Assembly (NCBI RefSeq): GCF_017654505.1
Contig: NC_054543.1
Span: forward strand, 29,952,025-30,016,024
Source: Polyodon spathula
Taxonomy: Eukaryota; Chordata; Actinopteri; Acipenseriformes; Polyodontidae
DNA length: 64,000 nucleotides
Reading direction: 5' to 3'
Each line of letters opens with the position of its first letter. The first letter of the stretch is position 1. Both the position numbers and the translations under genes were made by a program. Shown here one piece after another: positions 61,056-64,000 of this stretch. Below the pieces are notes generated by a model. That model saw only the letters and a program-made list of their open reading frames with translations, made no database searches and had not been told where the DNA came from.

Positions 61056-62074
61056 TCAGTAAATGTCCTCCAGTCCACTAAACACTCAGGAACTCTTCAG
61101 CCAGGCCCTGATTTGTGCCTTCCAGCATTCGAAAGCTAATTCTGCAGTGCTTGCCGTGAAATCCCAGCAAAGATCTCCAACTTCACATGTAAGGATGCAA
61201 ACCTTTATTTTGTTATTTCAGCTAAATCTAGTGTTACCTTTTTTATGCTGGAATTGTAACTCTTGTGCTTCTTCTTTTAAATAGCATATTTTCTGAATTA
61301 TATTTATGTTCACCAACAGAATGTAAACTTACTAAACCAGTATTGGTTTCAGTAGCATGTAAATAGTATAACTGCATCCTAATCAATGCAAAAATCAAAT
61401 ATATAACTGTCTGATAAAGGGAGCTAGGGTTTTTATTCCAGAAGGGAGAGGAATGTAGTTTGAGATTATTCTGACTGTGCTGAAAAGAGGACCAGTGAGA
61501 GGTCAGAAGACCAGTATGCTTAACAATGAAAAAAGCTAGTGATTTAGGCCACATACCCATGCTGTAACAGGAACATGACATCAGTAAAGAAAAGTTTCTC
61601 TGCATGGGGGTTGTTGTTTTAAAGCACGTACCTGGTCTTTACTTATGCCGCTGCAGTTATGACCACCCTATGCATCTAATAAAAGATATTTGCCCTTTAA
61701 AGTTGGGAGTTCTCAGCAACCATGGGGAACATTTAGGAAAATGGAAGGAAAGTATATTATTTCTCACCCTCTGGCCTTTTAGCTTTTGGTAACCATGGCA
61801 AGGTAGCAGCAGCTGAGCATACAAAGTAAGAACACATGAATATAGAGAAACTAAAAATAGTTTCAGTTTCCTTATATTCAGGGCAAATTTAAATTCAAAT
61901 GTAACCACATTGAGTGCAAGTAAGCAGAAGTGAATATGTAACATATAATACAAGACCTGCTTCAGTTCTTGATTGGTTTCAAAGTTTTCTTGAACAGGTT
62001 TGAAAGACAGGTGGAAGAATGTAAAGAACACAACCATCCTTGGAGATATAAAAAACAGAGGTGACCAGTAGAAA
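61056..62074. other. No gene recognised
   Basis: AT-rich sequence with short frames on both strands (61243-61605, 61657-62118) that carry no known motif. Confidence 0.45.
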
Positions 62075-62367
62075 GTTAGATTACTTGCGTAACCCTGGTT
62101 CCCTGAAAGAGAAGACATCCACCAACGACATTATGTATGGGATATGCCTGCCCATTGGGTAGGTATCGCTGAGCTCTTTATATCAGAGCTGCCGATAGGC
62201 CCTTTCCTGGGATGACAACACTCGGTCCCGCCAACAGAGGGATTAAAACAGTCATACTGAGGAAGCCATTTCTCTTTTTCCATCGAACCTGTGTGTTGAC
62301 CGATGCAATCTCGCGGTTTGTGGTAGTCTTCTCTTCCAGGGAACCAGGGTTACGTGAGTAACCTAAC
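62075..62367 (-). repeat. DIRS-type terminal repeat with 42-bp inverted arms
   Basis: The left arm (62075-62116, GTTAGATTACTTGCGTAACC continuing CTGGTTCCCTGAAAGAG) is repeated inverted at 62326-62367 (CTTCCAGGGAACCAGGG continuing TTACGTGAGTAACCTAAC) with about four mismatches. Such TTACG.AAGTAACC / CCAGGGAACCAGGGTTA ends are typical of fish DIRS1-like retrotransposons. It lies immediately 3' of the recombinase gene of the element. Confidence 0.75.
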
Positions 62368-62375
62368 ATTCCCTT

Positions 62376-63500
62376 TCAATTCTAAGATGACCACCAATAA
62401 TATTTAGTATGGGATAATGTATACCAGAACCGTCGTGAGAGAAGGAACGGCAGCATAAGAGGGATGCATCATAACTGCATAACCCTGGGGTTAGAGATGT
62501 AAGCTTACACCCTCAATAAAGACAGAGCAGTATCTAACACTTTAAGGCAGTGGAACCTGGAGAAAGTATGCGGCGTAGGTCCCTTAGCGAGGCCCCTCTG
62601 AAGAGGGCTGAAGATGTAACCAACCCTCTAGTGGAGTGTGTGACCACCCTCCTAGGTGGGGGCAAGCCAGCACCATCATATACAGTCGAGACTGTGTCCA
62701 CAATCCAATGTGACAGATGCTGCTTTGAGAGGGGCTATCCTGGGGTCCATGTCCCGTGACAAAGAGCTGGTCTGTCCTATCCATGTAGCATCTCAATTCC
62801 CGCACTGGGTGGAGGAAATTCAATTTCTCATCCTCCTCCAAAGAAAACGGGGAAGGACTCCAGTTCCACAGACTGATTAATGTGGAAGGCTGTGATCACC
62901 TTGGGGAGGAGAGCAGGGTTTGTACACAATGACACCTTGCTACCATCGTCCCTAATACGCATGCAGGAGCTGTGCACAGACAGCGTCTACAGCTCACTGA
63001 CCCACTTAGCGAAGGCGATAGCCACAAGTAAGGCTGTTTTCATAGACAGATACTTCAACTCTGTGGAATGTATGGGCTAAAACGAGGCCTACATGAGAGC
63101 CTCCAGTACAATGTTAAGGCTCCATTCAGCGAGAACATAATCACAGCGTGCCTTTAAGAAATCGGGTAGCCAAAAAATACGCACCCGGAGAAACCAAATC
63201 CACGGGGGCATGGCATGCAGAAATAACCTCTAAATACACCTTCAAAGTGAAAGGTGACATACCAGCATCAAACAGCTCTTGTAGGAATTGTAAGATAACT
63301 GACATGTGGAAAGAGACTGGATCATGACTCCTGGTCAGACACCAAGTCTGGAAATACTTCCACTTATAGGCGTACAACAACCTAGTGGAATCTGCCACAG
63401 TGTTTTGCAGTGTACCCACAACTGCATCTGAAAGCCCTAGGGCTAACCAGCAGTCAGGGGCCAGACCCATAGCTGTAACCTGCCCGGTTCTGTGTGACAA
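62376..63500 (-). pseudogene. DIRS-type tyrosine recombinase (decayed)
   Basis: Minus-strand relic of the tyrosine recombinase that replaces integrase in DIRS retrotransposons. The N-terminal core-binding domain is readable at 63500-63141: STRLLYAYKWKYFQTWCL, VSFHMSVILQFLQELFD and STL-like PFTLKVYLEVISACHAPVD. The C-terminal catalytic part is at 62841-62550: LNFLHPVRELRCYMDRT, DQLFVTG, and THSTRG near 62620-62640, the HxxR catalytic pair. At the place where family members have the nucleophilic Tyr (after TFSRF) the codon at 62550-62552 reads His. Several frameshifts separate the parts. Confidence 0.82.
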
Positions 63501-63518
63501 AGAGTGCCTATCGCCTCA

Positions 63519-64000
63519 CTAAGGAGATCCATGTGAAGCGGGATCTCCCAGGGGTGGCCTTTTAAGAGCTGGCACGGGTTCGAGAACCAGATTTTTCAGG
63601 AGCAGCGGTATAGACGGGAAAGTATACAAAAATGCTTTGGGCCATTCGTGCTCTAGGGCATCTACGATAAGTGGACTGCCTAAGTGGTGGAGGGAGTTCC
63701 ACATGGAGCAATGTGTCATCTCTGCCGAGGCAAAGAGATTGACCTGCTTCTTCCAGAACCGTTCCTAAATGCGCTCCACTATCTGAGGGTGGATGCACCA
63801 CTCCAATGAATGCAAACCCTCCCTGGAGAGAAGGTCTGCTGCCCAGTTCACCACTCTGGGAATGTGCATTGCCCGCAGGGACAGCAAGTTCCCCTAAGCC
63901 CATGTCAGTAGTCTGAATGCCATGCGATAGAACCCCGGGGATCGTAGGCCATCCTGGTGGTTGAAATACACCACCACTGTAGTGTTGTCAGTCCGGATCA
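63519..64000 (-). mobile_element. DIRS-type element, RNase H-like region, continues off window
   Basis: On the minus strand: DNTTVVVYFNHQDG near 63954-63996, RSPGFYRMAFRLLTWA near 63903-63951, LRAMHIPRVVNWAADLLSRE near 63824-63882, then VNLFASAEMTHCSMWNS near 63691-63744 and VDALEHEWPKAFLYTFPSIPLL near 63600-63665. These are the RNase H and C-terminal blocks that follow the reverse transcriptase in DIRS elements. In-frame stops near 63897 and 63770 show it is inactive. The RT and gag lie to the right, outside the window. Confidence 0.85.

Noticed and set aside
61657..62118. 153-codon minus-strand frame
   Set aside because: No recognisable domain, composition like random AT-rich DNA, and it enters the DIRS terminal repeat.

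Overview
The window is nuclear DNA of a vertebrate, most likely a ray-finned fish outside the teleosts; a sturgeon or paddlefish is my best guess, made from the look of the repeats and not proven. It is AT-rich, full of long (TA)n arrays, and packed with a fish-type mixture of transposons: Tx1, L1, L2 and CR1/Rex-like LINEs, a Penelope-like element, a DIRS element, LTR elements, Tc1, PIF/Harbinger, TTAA-specific DNA elements and tRNA-derived SINEs. I see no bacterial operons, CRISPR arrays, rRNA genes or true tRNA genes.

The only host gene I can support is lrrc3, a small single-pass leucine-rich-repeat membrane protein whose intact 264-codon coding region lies in one exon at 35201-35995 (+). 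Its upstream non-coding exon(s) and a 3' UTR of about 1.8 kb can only be suggested. The flanks at roughly 36.2-40.6 kb and 41.2-44.5 kb are the least repeat-laden part of the window.

Layout. 0-2.9 kb: a decayed Tx1 LINE split by a CR1/Rex-like LINE tail. 2.9-4.0 kb: a 5'-truncated Tc1 copy and microsatellites. 4.0-7.4 kb: the 5' half of a second Tx1 LINE, split in ORF1 by a TTAA-flanked DNA element and ended by another CR1/Rex-like tail. 7.9-14.1 kb: three solo LTRs and an L1 fragment on the minus strand. 14.8-18.1 kb: an L2 LINE split by a second TTAA-flanked element. 19.8-22.5 kb: a deleted Tc1 copy, then a non-autonomous LTR element on the minus strand with a recognisable tRNA-Leu primer-binding site. 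23.3-23.7 kb: the GIY-YIG end of a Penelope-like element. 24-29 kb: a SINE, a candidate upstream exon, and a CR1/Rex-like reverse-transcriptase fragment. 30.7-34.9 kb: a MITE half, an LTR fragment, a Harbinger element and another putative MITE. 35-37.8 kb: lrrc3. 40.6-41.2 kb: a clean solo LTR. 44.5-49 kb: LTR-derived DNA and MITEs. 49.9-52.4 kb: a Harbinger-like element with 13-bp perfect inverted ends containing a LINE tail. 54-61 kb: SINEs, an LTR, and a Harbinger fragment split by a SINE with a 16-bp target duplication. 62.1-64 kb: the 3' end of a DIRS-type element on the minus strand, running off the window.

No cooperating gene system is present. The main interest is the nested transposition record, in which several insertions can be dated relative to each other from exact target-site duplications, together with degraded catalytic sites that can be read directly. 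Family names rest on motifs read by eye and not on database searches; element edges are approximate unless a target-site duplication is stated.
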